Assembly: GCA_017624905.1 (NCBI GenBank)
Contig: JAGAMD010000018.1
Coordinates: forward strand, 1 to 40,277
Direction of reading: 5' to 3'
DNA: 40,277 bases
Source: Clostridia bacterium
GTDB taxonomy: Bacteria; Bacillota; Clostridia; Oscillospirales; CAG-272
This document shows, piece after piece, positions 24,356 to 31,820 of this stretch (positions are counted from its first letter, which is position 1; each line of letters opens with the position of its first letter). Below the pieces are notes generated by a model, which saw nothing but the letters and a program-made list of their open reading frames with translations, did no database searches and had not been told where the DNA came from. The position numbers and the translations under genes are program-made.

Positions 24356-25231
24356 TTATTTTTCCGAATAAAGCGAGAAGCTGTATTTTTCGCTATTTTC
24401 AACAAAGAGGCAGGAAAAGTCTTTTTTGGTTATAGTCATTTGTATTTCTCCATCCTCAATAGTTGCATTTTGACCTGCTTTTTCAAAATCACTTACGCTT
24501 TTTTCTAACGCTTCATTGCGAATATGATTCTTTGCCTCGTCAAGAGTTAGATTTAGCAGATTTATTTTGTTTTTTGTGCTTTCTGTATCATTAAGTAGCT
24601 TTTCCTTTAAAAATTCACCATCAACTATATAGGTGTTTAGTATGCTTTCGCCATAATAATCAATTACTTTGTCATATTTTGTTTTAGTCCATTTTACACC
24701 ATTTGGCGTACCATCTGTATAAAGTAATTCTCCGTATTTTAACAAATCGCCTTCATCTACGAGATATTTTGCCTTTGATAAAAAGTCTTTTGCTTCCTTT
24801 AATTCCTTTAAATATTCGCTGTATTTCTTTCCGTTGTATAAATAATCACTCGGGATTGAAATGCTAACAGTAGCAACTATATCAAAGGAATCCTCATCGT
24901 TTCCGTTCAAGAGTGATTCATATAGCGCCGAAGAAACCTTTAGACCATTCCACTCCTCGCCATTAATACTATCTGTTATATTAGTGTTTGGCAAAAAGCT
25001 TGAATTGGTGCTCGGTGGTGCTTTGCCTTGATTTATCATATTATTTCTAATAATAACAAGTGTGCTTACAAAAATCACGGCAAAGCAGGCTGCAATAGCA
25101 ATCCATCTTTTAAAAGAGAGGGTAATGTTTGGCTTTTTACGCTTTGTTTTTAATTCTTGCTTGGTTTTAAAATATTGCTCAATTATATCATTGTCAATAT
25201 TACTAATAGCTTCAACTAGCAGATTATTCAC
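24356..25231 (-). CDS. Membrane-bound anti-sigma factor of the ECF sigma
   Basis: 291 residues: a basic cytosolic N-terminus of about 40 residues (MNNLLVEAISNIDNDIIEQY, then Lys-rich), one TM helix (about 43-62), a Ser/Asn-rich linker, and an extracytoplasmic domain from GEEWNG (about 91) to the end. It overlaps the sigma gene by four bases (ATGA), the typical coupling of a sigma/anti-sigma pair. The N-terminus has no HxxxCxxC zinc motif, but short N-terminal segments of this sort are common in anti-sigma proteins of Clostridia. Assignment rests on context and topology. Its ectodomain is duplicated in the next gene, and no terminator separates the two. Confidence 0.8.
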   Translation of the reverse strand: MNNLLVEAISNIDNDIIEQYFKTKQELKTKRKKPNITLSFKRWIAIAACFAVIFVSTLVIIRNNMINQGKAPPSTNSSFLPNTNITDSINGEEWNGLKVSSALYESLLNGNDEDSFDIVATVSISIPSDYLYNGKKYSEYLKELKEAKDFLSKAKYLVDEGDLLKYGELLYTDGTPNGVKWTKTKYDKVIDYYGESILNTYIVDGEFLKEKLLNDTESTKNKINLLNLTLDEAKNHIRNEALEKSVSDFEKAGQNATIEDGEIQMTITKKDFSCLFVENSEKYSFSLYSEK

Positions 25232-25806
25232 AAGCTCACCCCTCTTTTCGTTAGATATTCCTTTAATCCTTTTTTTATTTTATCAATTGATTTATAAATG
25301 CTTGAAGCGGTTACGTCCATTTCATTTGCAATATATTCTATTGGATTTGACATATAAAATCTACTTACAAAAATATATTGTTGTTTTTTAGACAAGCTTT
25401 TCACATAGTCGCTTATCAGCTTTCCTAATTCCTTTGCGTTTAAGCCTGCGTCTATTTCCTCTTTACTATGTAAAAGATAACTCAAATCGTCTATCGTAGT
25501 CTTAAATTCCGATGGGATAGATCTTTTTCTGTTTTTTCTTCTGTAAAAATCTATTGATATTCTACGTATAATCTGCACTATAAAGGCAGGAAAAACGCGA
25601 GGACGAGTTGGTGGAATTGCATTCCATACTGCAAGATAAGTGTCGTTTTGACATTCCTCGCTGTCGCTTTTGTCGTTTAACACATTATAAGCAATTCTAA
25701 ATAATAGCTCTCCATATTTATTGTCGGTTTCTTCAATAGCTTTTTCTTCTCTTTGCCAATACAGCTCGATAATCTGCTCATCGTCAAGAATTTGCTTTTC
25801 CCCCAT
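25228..25806 (-). CDS. ECF-type RNA polymerase sigma factor
   Basis: 192 residues of the sigma-70 family with regions 2 and 4 only. Region 2 spans about residues 22-95 (ELLFRIAYNVLNDKSDSEEC, then NDTYLAVWNAIPPTRPRVFP and RRISIDFYRR). Region 4 spans about 130-188 (LSKKQQYIFVSRFYMSNPIE, then the helix-turn-helix YIANEMDVTASSIYKSIDKI). No promoter-like sigma-A site is visible upstream; instead the unusual element at 25840-25874 lies 34 bases from the start, implying autoregulation. Ribosome binding site AAAGGAGGACAAGCTG. The gene order sigma, anti-sigma, membrane paralogue points to an envelope stress or ligand-sensing circuit. Confidence 0.92.
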   Translation of the reverse strand: MGEKQILDDEQIIELYWQREEKAIEETDNKYGELLFRIAYNVLNDKSDSEECQNDTYLAVWNAIPPTRPRVFPAFIVQIIRRISIDFYRRKNRKRSIPSEFKTTIDDLSYLLHSKEEIDAGLNAKELGKLISDYVKSLSKKQQYIFVSRFYMSNPIEYIANEMDVTASSIYKSIDKIKKGLKEYLTKRGVSL

Positions 25807-25839
25807 CAGCTTGTCCTCCTTTCTAAATTGCTCTTTTTT

Positions 25840-25874
25840 ATATATGTCGAAATTTTTTCTTTAATTTGGAACGT
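25840..25874 (-). promoter_or_regulatory. Autoregulated ECF-type promoter of the sigma operon
   Basis: Minus strand ACGTTCCAAA (25874-25865), 14-base gap with an A-run, TCGACATATAT (25850-25840). It matches the element at 24306-24340 in both boxes and in spacing, while the surrounding sequence differs. Confidence 0.8.
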
Positions 25875-25916
25875 TTTTTCGTTTTTTATTTTTATATCAT
25901 TCCTTATATAAAGCGA

Positions 25917-25946
25917 GCTCCCTTATTTAAAGGGAGCCGTTTTTTA
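25917..25946. terminator. Hairpin terminator after the lipid kinase gene
   Basis: gctccctt (25917-25924), loop attta, aagggagc (25930-25937). The T-run is best on the plus strand (GTTTTTT); on the minus strand, the direction needed by the lipid kinase gene, only GCTTTATAT follows, so minus-strand termination may be partial. Confidence 0.6.
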
Positions 25947-26864
25947 TAATTTATGTTGAATTATGCTAACTGCCTTTGGTAGGACTTTTACATCAGCTAC
26001 ATTGTTTTCATATAGCTCACCGTCGGCTGAGATAAGCTCACAGCCCTCAACCTTAACACCTACACATTTTTTATACATTAGGAATTTTTCCGTTCCTTTT
26101 TTAACAATACAGTTATCCGGATCCTTTATGTGCTTGCCTTTTTTAAATGGGCCGACAAGAGTTAAAAATCTAAGTGCACTGATATTTTTAATTATTGTTA
26201 CATCAAGTATTCCGGAGTCTAGCTTGGCACCGGGGATAGCCTTAAAGCCACCACCATACCATCTGCCATTACCGATTGCAATAAGAAGGAATTTATCATC
26301 CATCTCCTCGGTTGTGCCATCCTCGTAGGTAAAGGTAACCTTCGCCTTAAGAGGCTTTTTGTGAAGCAGCTCACCAACAACACCAAGAATATATGCCATT
26401 GGGCCGTTTACAAACGGGAGCTTTTTAAGCTTATCTGCACGTTTGACAACGCCACAGTCAAAGCCCATATTTACTATATTAGCCGCATATTTATCATTAA
26501 ATTTCATTATGTCTGAGACAAACTCGTCAGGCATATCATCAAATGAACGGATAAAGTCATTGCCTGAGCCAATTGGCACGATTTTGAGCATTGCCTCATC
26601 GGCACATCCGCTTTCCATAACAGCATTAACGGCTCTATGTATTGTGCCATCTCCACCATAAACCGTAAAGCAGGTATCTGGCTCAACCTCACAGGATTTT
26701 CTTATAAACTCGCTGGTTTCAACCGGAGAAACAGACATGTATGTCTCATCAGTTTCGCGTATGTGCTTACGAACTCTTTTTGCTGTGCCTTTTCCTGCAA
26801 GTGGGTTCAAAATGTGCAAAATCCTTTTAATTTTGCGACCAAATGAAGTTTTAATTCCTTCCAT
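25944..26864 (-). CDS. Diacylglycerol kinase-family lipid kinase (YegS/DgkB type)
   Basis: 306-residue soluble kinase that would phosphorylate diacylglycerol or a related lipid at the inner leaflet, recycling it into phospholipid synthesis. Family motifs are HILNPLAGKGTAKRV (nucleotide loop), VYGGDGTIHRAVN, PIGSGNDFIRSF, and the C-terminal DGILDVTIIKN and ISADGELYE. It lies 29 bases downstream of the hydrolase gene, so the two are likely co-transcribed; the hydrolase could act on lipids or esters. No TM helix. Confidence 0.9.
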   Translation of the reverse strand: MEGIKTSFGRKIKRILHILNPLAGKGTAKRVRKHIRETDETYMSVSPVETSEFIRKSCEVEPDTCFTVYGGDGTIHRAVNAVMESGCADEAMLKIVPIGSGNDFIRSFDDMPDEFVSDIMKFNDKYAANIVNMGFDCGVVKRADKLKKLPFVNGPMAYILGVVGELLHKKPLKAKVTFTYEDGTTEEMDDKFLLIAIGNGRWYGGGFKAIPGAKLDSGILDVTIIKNISALRFLTLVGPFKKGKHIKDPDNCIVKKGTEKFLMYKKCVGVKVEGCELISADGELYENNVADVKVLPKAVSIIQHKL

Positions 26865-26893
26865 TATAAATCCTACCTTGATTTTTTATAGCA

Positions 26894-27541
26894 TTAAACA
26901 TCTGCTAACCATTTAATTAGGTCTGTTTCCTCAAAAGCTCTATCCCAACAGTTATGACTCAAGTCATCGAAGGCAACAAATTCTACGTTACCACCACTAG
27001 CTCTAACCGCATTTACCATAAGCTCAGAATATGCAAACGGAACAACGTCATCACGCTTGCCGTGATAAACGCGCACAGGCATTTTAATCATCCAAGCACG
27101 CCAGCTCATTCCACCTGAGCAAAGTGGAGCTATCTTTGCAAATCGCTCAGGATAAGTCATAGCTAACTCCCAAGTGCCAAAGCCTCCCATAGAAATGCCA
27201 CAGAGTGAAACTCTTTTAGGGTCAATTTGGTTGTTTGAAATAACCTCGTCGATTAACGCCATAACCTCGTTTTTAAAATCATACCAAGTAAATGGCCAAG
27301 CCGGGCATTGTGGACTAAGAGTATAAGCACGTACACCTTCATACTCCTCGTTAGCTGTAAAGAGCTTTGGTATGCAATATACCTTTAATTTTTCAATATC
27401 GTCGCCACGCTCACCAGCACCGTGCAAGAACACAATAAGAGGTAATTTTTCACCCTCTTTTATATCACTTGGAGCTGTTAAAATGTAGTTTAGCTGCTTT
27501 GCTTCAATACCATATGAAGCACTTTTCTCATACTTAATCAT
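26894..27541 (-). CDS. Alpha/beta hydrolase, esterase/phospholipase-carboxylesterase type
   Basis: 215-residue serine hydrolase. The oxyanion region is LIVFLHGAGERGDD, the nucleophile elbow GISMGGFGTWELAMTYPERF, the acid Asp in HGKRDDVVPF and the catalytic His in DLSHNCWDRAF. It has no signal peptide, so it is cytosolic. I chose the ATG at 27541, preceded by AAAGGCGAAAAAT, because upstream ATGs fall inside or beside the promoter at 27576-27604. The substrate is unknown; lipid esters are plausible from the adjacent lipid kinase gene. Confidence 0.87.
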   Translation of the reverse strand: MIKYEKSASYGIEAKQLNYILTAPSDIKEGEKLPLIVFLHGAGERGDDIEKLKVYCIPKLFTANEEYEGVRAYTLSPQCPAWPFTWYDFKNEVMALIDEVISNNQIDPKRVSLCGISMGGFGTWELAMTYPERFAKIAPLCSGGMSWRAWMIKMPVRVYHGKRDDVVPFAYSELMVNAVRASGGNVEFVAFDDLSHNCWDRAFEETDLIKWLADV

Positions 27542-27575
27542 ATTTTTCGCCTTTGGTAAATTTTTCTGCATTATA

Positions 27576-27604
27576 ATTATACCATAGATTTTGAATTTTG
27601 TCAA
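27576..27604 (-). promoter_or_regulatory. Consensus sigma-A promoter of the hydrolase-lipid kinase pair
   Basis: Minus strand TTGACA (27604-27599), 17-base spacer, TATAAT (27581-27576): both boxes are perfect. It argues against translation starts upstream of about 27570. Confidence 0.88.
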
Positions 27605-27699
27605 CCTGTGGATTTTTTTGCCATATCAGGACACAAAATATTGTGATTTTTACTTACATATGGTGCTTTTATTGTGTTATTGTGAAATGTCTTTTCGAT

Positions 27700-27740
27700 T
27701 ACTTTCGCACGGACGGTCGAGGACGCCTGTCCCTACAATT
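27700..27740. repeat. Candidate dispersed intergenic repeat
   Basis: cgcacggacggtcgaggacg followed by cctgtccctacaa, in an otherwise A/T-rich spacer. It is G/C-rich, imperfectly self-complementary (ggacgg...tgtcc), and resembles short elements scattered between genes in many gut Firmicutes. Only one copy is in this window, so repeat status rests on resemblance. Confidence 0.35.
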
Positions 27741-27776
27741 TATATTTTTTTGTTTTCATTCTTGTTTTTTGAGATA

Positions 27777-27812
27777 AAAAAAGAGATTTTGCGTTTGCAA
27801 AATCTCTTTTTA
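27777..27812 (-). terminator. Terminator of pduL
   Basis: A stem of about 14 bp, aaaagagattttgc (27779-27792) with gcaaaatctctttt (27797-27810), loop gttt, followed on the minus strand by a T-run. It begins about 10 bases beyond the pduL stop. Confidence 0.9.
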
Positions 27813-27822
27813 TGTATTTAAA

Positions 27823-28395
27823 TTATTTAATGATTTCGCCGTAAACAACGCCAAATGCACAAGAAGCATTAGCCTCGTCTGTGTCAATGTGCATTGCTGC
27901 TGCGAAGTTTGGATGTACTCTTACAACAACATCATCAAAGATTGTTGTTCTGTCTGATACAACCTTAACCTTTACGATTTCCTTATCGCTAACGCCCGCC
28001 TCAGCTGCCTCGTCTGGTGTGAAGTGGATATGTCTCTTTGCGATAATAACGCCCTCGCTAAGCTCAACCTCACCACATGGGCCAACGAGCTTACATGGAG
28101 CTGAATTTGCAACATCTCCGCTCTCTCTTACAGGAGCTGTAACACCAAGTGTACGAGCATCTGTAAATGAAACCTCAACCTGTGAAGCCTTTCTTTCAGG
28201 GCCAAGAATACTTACTCTCTCAATAGACTTCTTAGGGCCTACAACAGTAACTCTCTCTTGACAAGCGAATTGACCCGGTTGGCTGAGATCCTTAATATTT
28301 GTGAGCTGATAATCCTTGCCGAAAAGGATGTCGATGTGCTCACGTGAAAGATGCACGTGACGTGCGCTTGTTTCAACTAAAACCTTGTTATTCAT
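27823..28395 (-). CDS. pduL: Phosphate propanoyltransferase (PduL-type phosphotransacylase)
   Basis: 190-residue enzyme that exchanges CoA and phosphate on short acyl groups (acyl-CoA + Pi to acyl phosphate). Two PduL beta-barrel domains are recognisable. Metal-ligand histidines are H13 and H15 (SARHVHLSREH), H122 and H124 (AKRHIHFTPDEA) and H169 (MHIDTDEAN); the conserved Arg is near 90 (TAPVRESGD). It lacks the N-terminal encapsulation helix, and no microcompartment shell genes are nearby, so it is most likely a cytosolic phosphotransacetylase for acetate or propionate formation. Own promoter and terminator. Confidence 0.93.
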   Translation of the reverse strand: MNNKVLVETSARHVHLSREHIDILFGKDYQLTNIKDLSQPGQFACQERVTVVGPKKSIERVSILGPERKASQVEVSFTDARTLGVTAPVRESGDVANSAPCKLVGPCGEVELSEGVIIAKRHIHFTPDEAAEAGVSDKEIVKVKVVSDRTTIFDDVVVRVHPNFAAAMHIDTDEANASCAFGVVYGEIIK

Positions 28396-28429
28396 AATTT
28401 ATATCTCCTTAATATTTTTTCCGTATATT

Positions 28430-28458
28430 ATATTAGCACACTTTTCCTAAAATGTAAA
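28430..28458 (-). promoter_or_regulatory. Promoter of pduL
   Basis: Minus strand TTTACA (28458-28453), 17-base spacer, TAATAT (28435-28430), then AAGGAGATATAAATT before the start codon. Confidence 0.65.
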
Positions 28459-28589
28459 TATCTAAAAAGATTTTTCGACAAAAATTTCAACAACATGTTT
28501 CCACACTTATATTATTAAACAGTAAAATATTGACAATAAACTGAATACGGGGTCCCGTGGCTTTTCTTATTTGATGACTATATTGTTGT

Positions 28590-28631
28590 TAGGTAGCGAT
28601 AGATTCTATCGCGTTGCTTCAGAATGACAGT
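28590..28631. repeat. Candidate dispersed repeat with hairpin
   Basis: gcgatagattctatcgc forms a 6-bp stem (28596-28601/28607-28612) and runs into gttgcttcagaatgacag. The 'ttc...agaatgaca' tail is a type of short intergenic repeat found in many bacterial genomes. Single copy here; it lies just beyond the lysA terminator. Confidence 0.35.
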
Positions 28632-28661
28632 AAAAAAGCAGGAGTAAACTCCTGCTTTTTT
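28632..28661 (-). terminator. Terminator of dapA-dapB-lysA
   Basis: aaaaaagcaggag (28632-28644), loop taaa, ctcctgctttttt (28649-28661): symmetric hairpin with T-runs on both strands, three bases from the lysA stop codon. Confidence 0.92.
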
Positions 28662-28664
28662 GTT

Positions 28665-29981
28665 TTATAATAAAACATCAAGTCGTGACACATCCTCAGG
28701 TGTTTCGCGATTGATTACTACTCTGTCGGTGTCGCCAAGCATAACGACTGCGGGGCGTGGGACACGGTTATAATTTGATGCCATTGAGTAGTTATACGCG
28801 CCTGTTACCAAAACTGCTATATTATCGCCTCTTTGTGGCTTTGCAATCTTGACATTTTCTTGGATTAAGTCTCCGCTTTCACAGTTTCTACCGGCTATTG
28901 TACATTCATAGTCGGCTATCTTATCCATCTTATTTGATGTTAAAACCGTATAGCTTGACTGATATAATGCATAGCGAGGGTTATCTGTCATACCGCCGTC
29001 AATTGCAACATAATTTTTATAGCCATCTATTTCCTTAATAGAAAGTGCTGTATATAGTGTCATACCGCCATCGGCAACGACACTTCTGCCCGGCTCCATT
29101 AAAATGGTTGGCATTTTAATATCGTTTTCCTCGCAGTAGTCCTTAATATGCTCGGAAATAAGTCTAATATTCTCTGCATAATCGATTACAGGATCGCTCT
29201 CAACATATCTTACGCCAAAGCCACCGCCGAGGTTTAGTATTTCAGCCTCAAAGCCGAGCTCGTCCTTAACCTCACCGACAAATCTAATCATTATATCGGC
29301 AGAGTCGCAAAATGGCTTAATATCAAAGATTTGTGAGCCGATATGACTATGATAGCCACGCAAGTCAATATTCTTTAAGGAAAGTGCTTCCTTAACTATC
29401 TTTAAAGCTTGTCCTGTTTCAATAGCTGTGCCAAACTTACTATCAACCTTGCCTGTTGCAATAGCTGAATGTGTATGTGGGTCAATGCCGGGGGTGAGCC
29501 TTAAGAGTATCTTTTGTGTTTTGCCAAGCTCACCTGCAATTTTATCAATTGCATAAAGCTCGTCATAGGTATCAACTATAAAATAGCCAATTCCATTTTC
29601 GATTGCAAATCTAATATCGCCATCACTCTTTGCGTTGCCGTGGAAAAATGCGTTTTCAAGTGGGAAGCCCGCCTTTATAGCTGTATATAGCTCACCAATT
29701 GAAACAATATCTGTATTTATGCCCTCTTCCTTAGCAATTTGGTAAATACCAACAAAGGAAAGTGCCTTTGATGCATAAAGAGGACGTGAGCCAATGCCAA
29801 AATACTTCTCCATTGCGTTTTTATATATACGCATTGTATTTCTTATCTTCTTTTCATCAAGAAGCATAAGAGGAGTTCCGTATTTCTTTGCAAGCTCGGT
29901 TGTGTTATAGTCGGCGAAGTACAATGTGCCGTCTTTAACACTTAAATTGTCGTGTAGTAATTTAGTTTCTTGACAGTTCAT
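28665..29981 (-). CDS. lysA: Diaminopimelate decarboxylase
   Basis: 438-residue PLP enzyme; last step of lysine synthesis, meso-diaminopimelate to L-lysine + CO2. PLP lysine is K72 (LYASKALS). Other landmarks are GYHSHIGSQIFD, LNLGGGFGVRY, EPGRSVVADGG and AGRNCESGD, the last supplying the substrate-binding Cys-Glu of the second subunit. It lies 18 bases downstream of dapB behind CGAAAGGAGAAGTATT, in one operon with dapB and dapA. Confidence 0.97.
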   Translation of the reverse strand: MNCQETKLLHDNLSVKDGTLYFADYNTTELAKKYGTPLMLLDEKKIRNTMRIYKNAMEKYFGIGSRPLYASKALSFVGIYQIAKEEGINTDIVSIGELYTAIKAGFPLENAFFHGNAKSDGDIRFAIENGIGYFIVDTYDELYAIDKIAGELGKTQKILLRLTPGIDPHTHSAIATGKVDSKFGTAIETGQALKIVKEALSLKNIDLRGYHSHIGSQIFDIKPFCDSADIMIRFVGEVKDELGFEAEILNLGGGFGVRYVESDPVIDYAENIRLISEHIKDYCEENDIKMPTILMEPGRSVVADGGMTLYTALSIKEIDGYKNYVAIDGGMTDNPRYALYQSSYTVLTSNKMDKIADYECTIAGRNCESGDLIQENVKIAKPQRGDNIAVLVTGAYNYSMASNYNRVPRPAVVMLGDTDRVVINRETPEDVSRLDVLL

Positions 29982-29999
29982 AATACTTCTCCTTTCGAT

Positions 30000-30746
30000 T
30001 TATTTTTTGAACATATCATTCATTGTATAGAGTCCCTTGCCCATACCTACAAGGAATCTTGCTGCCTTGATTGCTCCATCGGCAAAGAGTGAACGGTCAT
30101 ATGCGTTGTGTCTTAATACAAGCTGTTGAGATTCAGTTGTGATATAAACCTCGTGCTCACCAACGATATTTGCCATTCTTAGTGCGTGAATACCAATCTC
30201 GTTCTTTGTTCTCTTAGCCTCTCCGCCTCTGCCATAGACATATTCTGCCTCAGGGCGAACCTCTTTGATTGAGTTAGCAAGCATAATAGCTGTTCCGCTT
30301 GGAGCATCAACCTTACGGTTGTGGTGTGCTTCAACGATTTCGATATCAGCATCCGGGAACATTTCTGCTGCTCTCTTTGCAAAATCAGCAAGAAGAGCGA
30401 CGCCTATTGACATATTGGCAGCGAGGAATACAGGCACCTTTTGTGATGCGTGTGCTACTGCCTTTTTGTCCTCGTCATCAAGTGCTGTTGTAGCAATAAG
30501 CACCGGACACTCTACCTTTACTGCATAGTCAAGAACGCTTTTAACAAGTGTGTGAAAGGAAAAGTCGATAATAACGTCAGGCTTGCCCTCTACCTTGTCA
30601 AAGCTATCATAATATTTGTAATTTTCGCATCCTGTGGATTTTAGGTCAACACCGCAAAACAGCTCCATATCTTCGCTTTTTGCAATTTCAGCCATTACGT
30701 GTCCACCCATTTTTCCATTAGAGCCGTGGACTAAAACCTTAATCAT
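30000..30746 (-). CDS. dapB: 4-hydroxy-tetrahydrodipicolinate reductase
   Basis: 248-residue NAD(P)H-dependent reductase of the lysine/diaminopimelate pathway. Motifs are the N-terminal VLVHGSNGKMGGHV, ANMSIGVALL, and the family signature EIVEAHHNRKVDAPSGTAIM. Its ATG overlaps the dapA stop by four bases, so the two consecutive enzymes are translationally coupled. Confidence 0.97.
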   Translation of the reverse strand: MIKVLVHGSNGKMGGHVMAEIAKSEDMELFCGVDLKSTGCENYKYYDSFDKVEGKPDVIIDFSFHTLVKSVLDYAVKVECPVLIATTALDDEDKKAVAHASQKVPVFLAANMSIGVALLADFAKRAAEMFPDADIEIVEAHHNRKVDAPSGTAIMLANSIKEVRPEAEYVYGRGGEAKRTKNEIGIHALRMANIVGEHEVYITTESQQLVLRHNAYDRSLFADGAIKAARFLVGMGKGLYTMNDMFKK

Positions 30747-31633
30747 ACGTCAAGTCCCTGCTCTCTCATAAGGTTAAGCATAACCTCATATTTTGCTTCA
30801 CTCATTGGTGTAAGTGGTAGTCTTAATGTGTTTGTACCAAAGCCCATTTTTGCTGTTGCAGCCTTAGCAGGAATTGGGTTAACCTCTGAAAATAGTGAAT
30901 CAATTACTGCGTGCATATTGAATTGAAGCTCAGCTGCACCCTTTACATCACCCTTTAAGAATCTAGCGCAAAGCTCAGATGTCTTTCTTGGCAAAATGTT
31001 AGAAACAACAGAGATAACACCCTTGCCACCGAGAGACATAATAGGAACAATTTGGTCGTCATTACCACTATATAGGTCGAGCTTACCGTTAACATAAGAC
31101 ATAGTTTCAACTATTTTGCTGATGTTACCATTCGCCTCCTTAATAGCGATAATATTCTCGTGGTCGGCAAGAGCCTTGTATGTTGATGGCTCGATATTTA
31201 CGCCTGTACGAGATGGTACGTTATATAGGATAACAGGTGCTTTAGACGCATCTGCTAAAATGTTGTACATTTTAATAAGTCCTGCTTGTGTTGCTTTATT
31301 GTAGTATGGAGTAACTGTTAAAACTGCGTCAGCTCCTGCATCGCAAGCATATTTTGTTAAGGAAAGTGCATAGTCAAGGTCATTTGAGCCTGTACCTGCT
31401 ATTACAGGAACACGCTTGTCCGCCTTTTCTACTACTCTTGCTATAACCTGTCTGTGCTCCTCGTCAGTTAGAGTTGATGCCTCACCTGTTGTGCCACAGG
31501 CAACAAGTGCACTAACTCCTTCTTTAATTTGCCAATCAACTAATTTATCAAGAGCTACGTAGTCTACACTACCATCGCTATTCATTGGTGTAACAAGGGC
31601 TGTTGCAACGCCTTCAAATAATGTCTTTTTCAT
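30743..31633 (-). CDS. dapA: 4-hydroxy-tetrahydrodipicolinate synthase
   Basis: 296-residue TIM-barrel aldolase joining pyruvate and aspartate semialdehyde. The Schiff-base lysine is about K165 (IIAIKEANGN), the proton-relay Tyr is Y137 (LYNVPSRTG), and the substrate threonines are in ACGTTGEASTLT. I chose the ATG at 31633 over an in-frame GTG at 31642, because the latter lies within the GGCAGGTG ribosome binding site. First gene of dapA-dapB-lysA. No lysine riboswitch or T-box features are visible upstream. Confidence 0.96.
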   Translation of the reverse strand: MKKTLFEGVATALVTPMNSDGSVDYVALDKLVDWQIKEGVSALVACGTTGEASTLTDEEHRQVIARVVEKADKRVPVIAGTGSNDLDYALSLTKYACDAGADAVLTVTPYYNKATQAGLIKMYNILADASKAPVILYNVPSRTGVNIEPSTYKALADHENIIAIKEANGNISKIVETMSYVNGKLDLYSGNDDQIVPIMSLGGKGVISVVSNILPRKTSELCARFLKGDVKGAAELQFNMHAVIDSLFSEVNPIPAKAATAKMGFGTNTLRLPLTPMSEAKYEVMLNLMREQGLDV

Positions 31634-31662
31634 AATAAGCACCTGCCTTTAAGAATAAAATA

Positions 31663-31680
31663 ACTTTAGTTTACTAAAGT
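31663..31680. promoter_or_regulatory. Palindromic operator candidate upstream of dapA
   Basis: ACTTTAGTTTACTAAAGT is a perfect 8-bp inverted repeat with a 2-base centre. It sits immediately downstream of the predicted dapA transcription start (near 31684), where a bound repressor would block transcription. The size and symmetry suit a dimeric winged-helix or HTH repressor; no regulator gene is adjacent. Confidence 0.55.
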
Positions 31681-31690
31681 AATATACATC

Positions 31691-31719
31691 ATTATAACAA
31701 TAAATATTTATACTGTCAA
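31691..31719 (-). promoter_or_regulatory. Consensus promoter of dapA-dapB-lysA
   Basis: Minus strand TTGACA (31719-31714), 17-base spacer, TATAAT (31696-31691): perfect sigma-A boxes, divergent from the pyridoxamine kinase promoter. Confidence 0.88.
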
Positions 31720-31760
31720 GAATTTCGAGCAATTTTTTTGCGTATGCGACAATTTTTGTA

Positions 31761-31789
31761 TTGACAACAGACAAAAGTAAGCGTATAAT
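31761..31789 (+). promoter_or_regulatory. Consensus promoter of the pyridoxamine kinase gene
   Basis: TTGACA (31761-31766), 17-base spacer, TATAAT (31784-31789), with AAAAGGAGGC as ribosome binding site before the ATG at 31821. Confidence 0.88.
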
Positions 31790-31820
31790 TGGAAATATCT
31801 AAAAAAAAGGAGGCTTTTTT

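Noticed and set aside
27823-28395. PduL as evidence for a bacterial microcompartment
   Set aside because: No shell proteins, aldehyde dehydrogenase or encapsulation peptide nearby; a cytosolic phosphotransacylase is the simpler reading.
31634-31820. Lysine riboswitch or T-box upstream of dapA
   Set aside because: The leader is only about 50 nt, with no conserved L-box or T-box segments; it holds a short palindrome instead.
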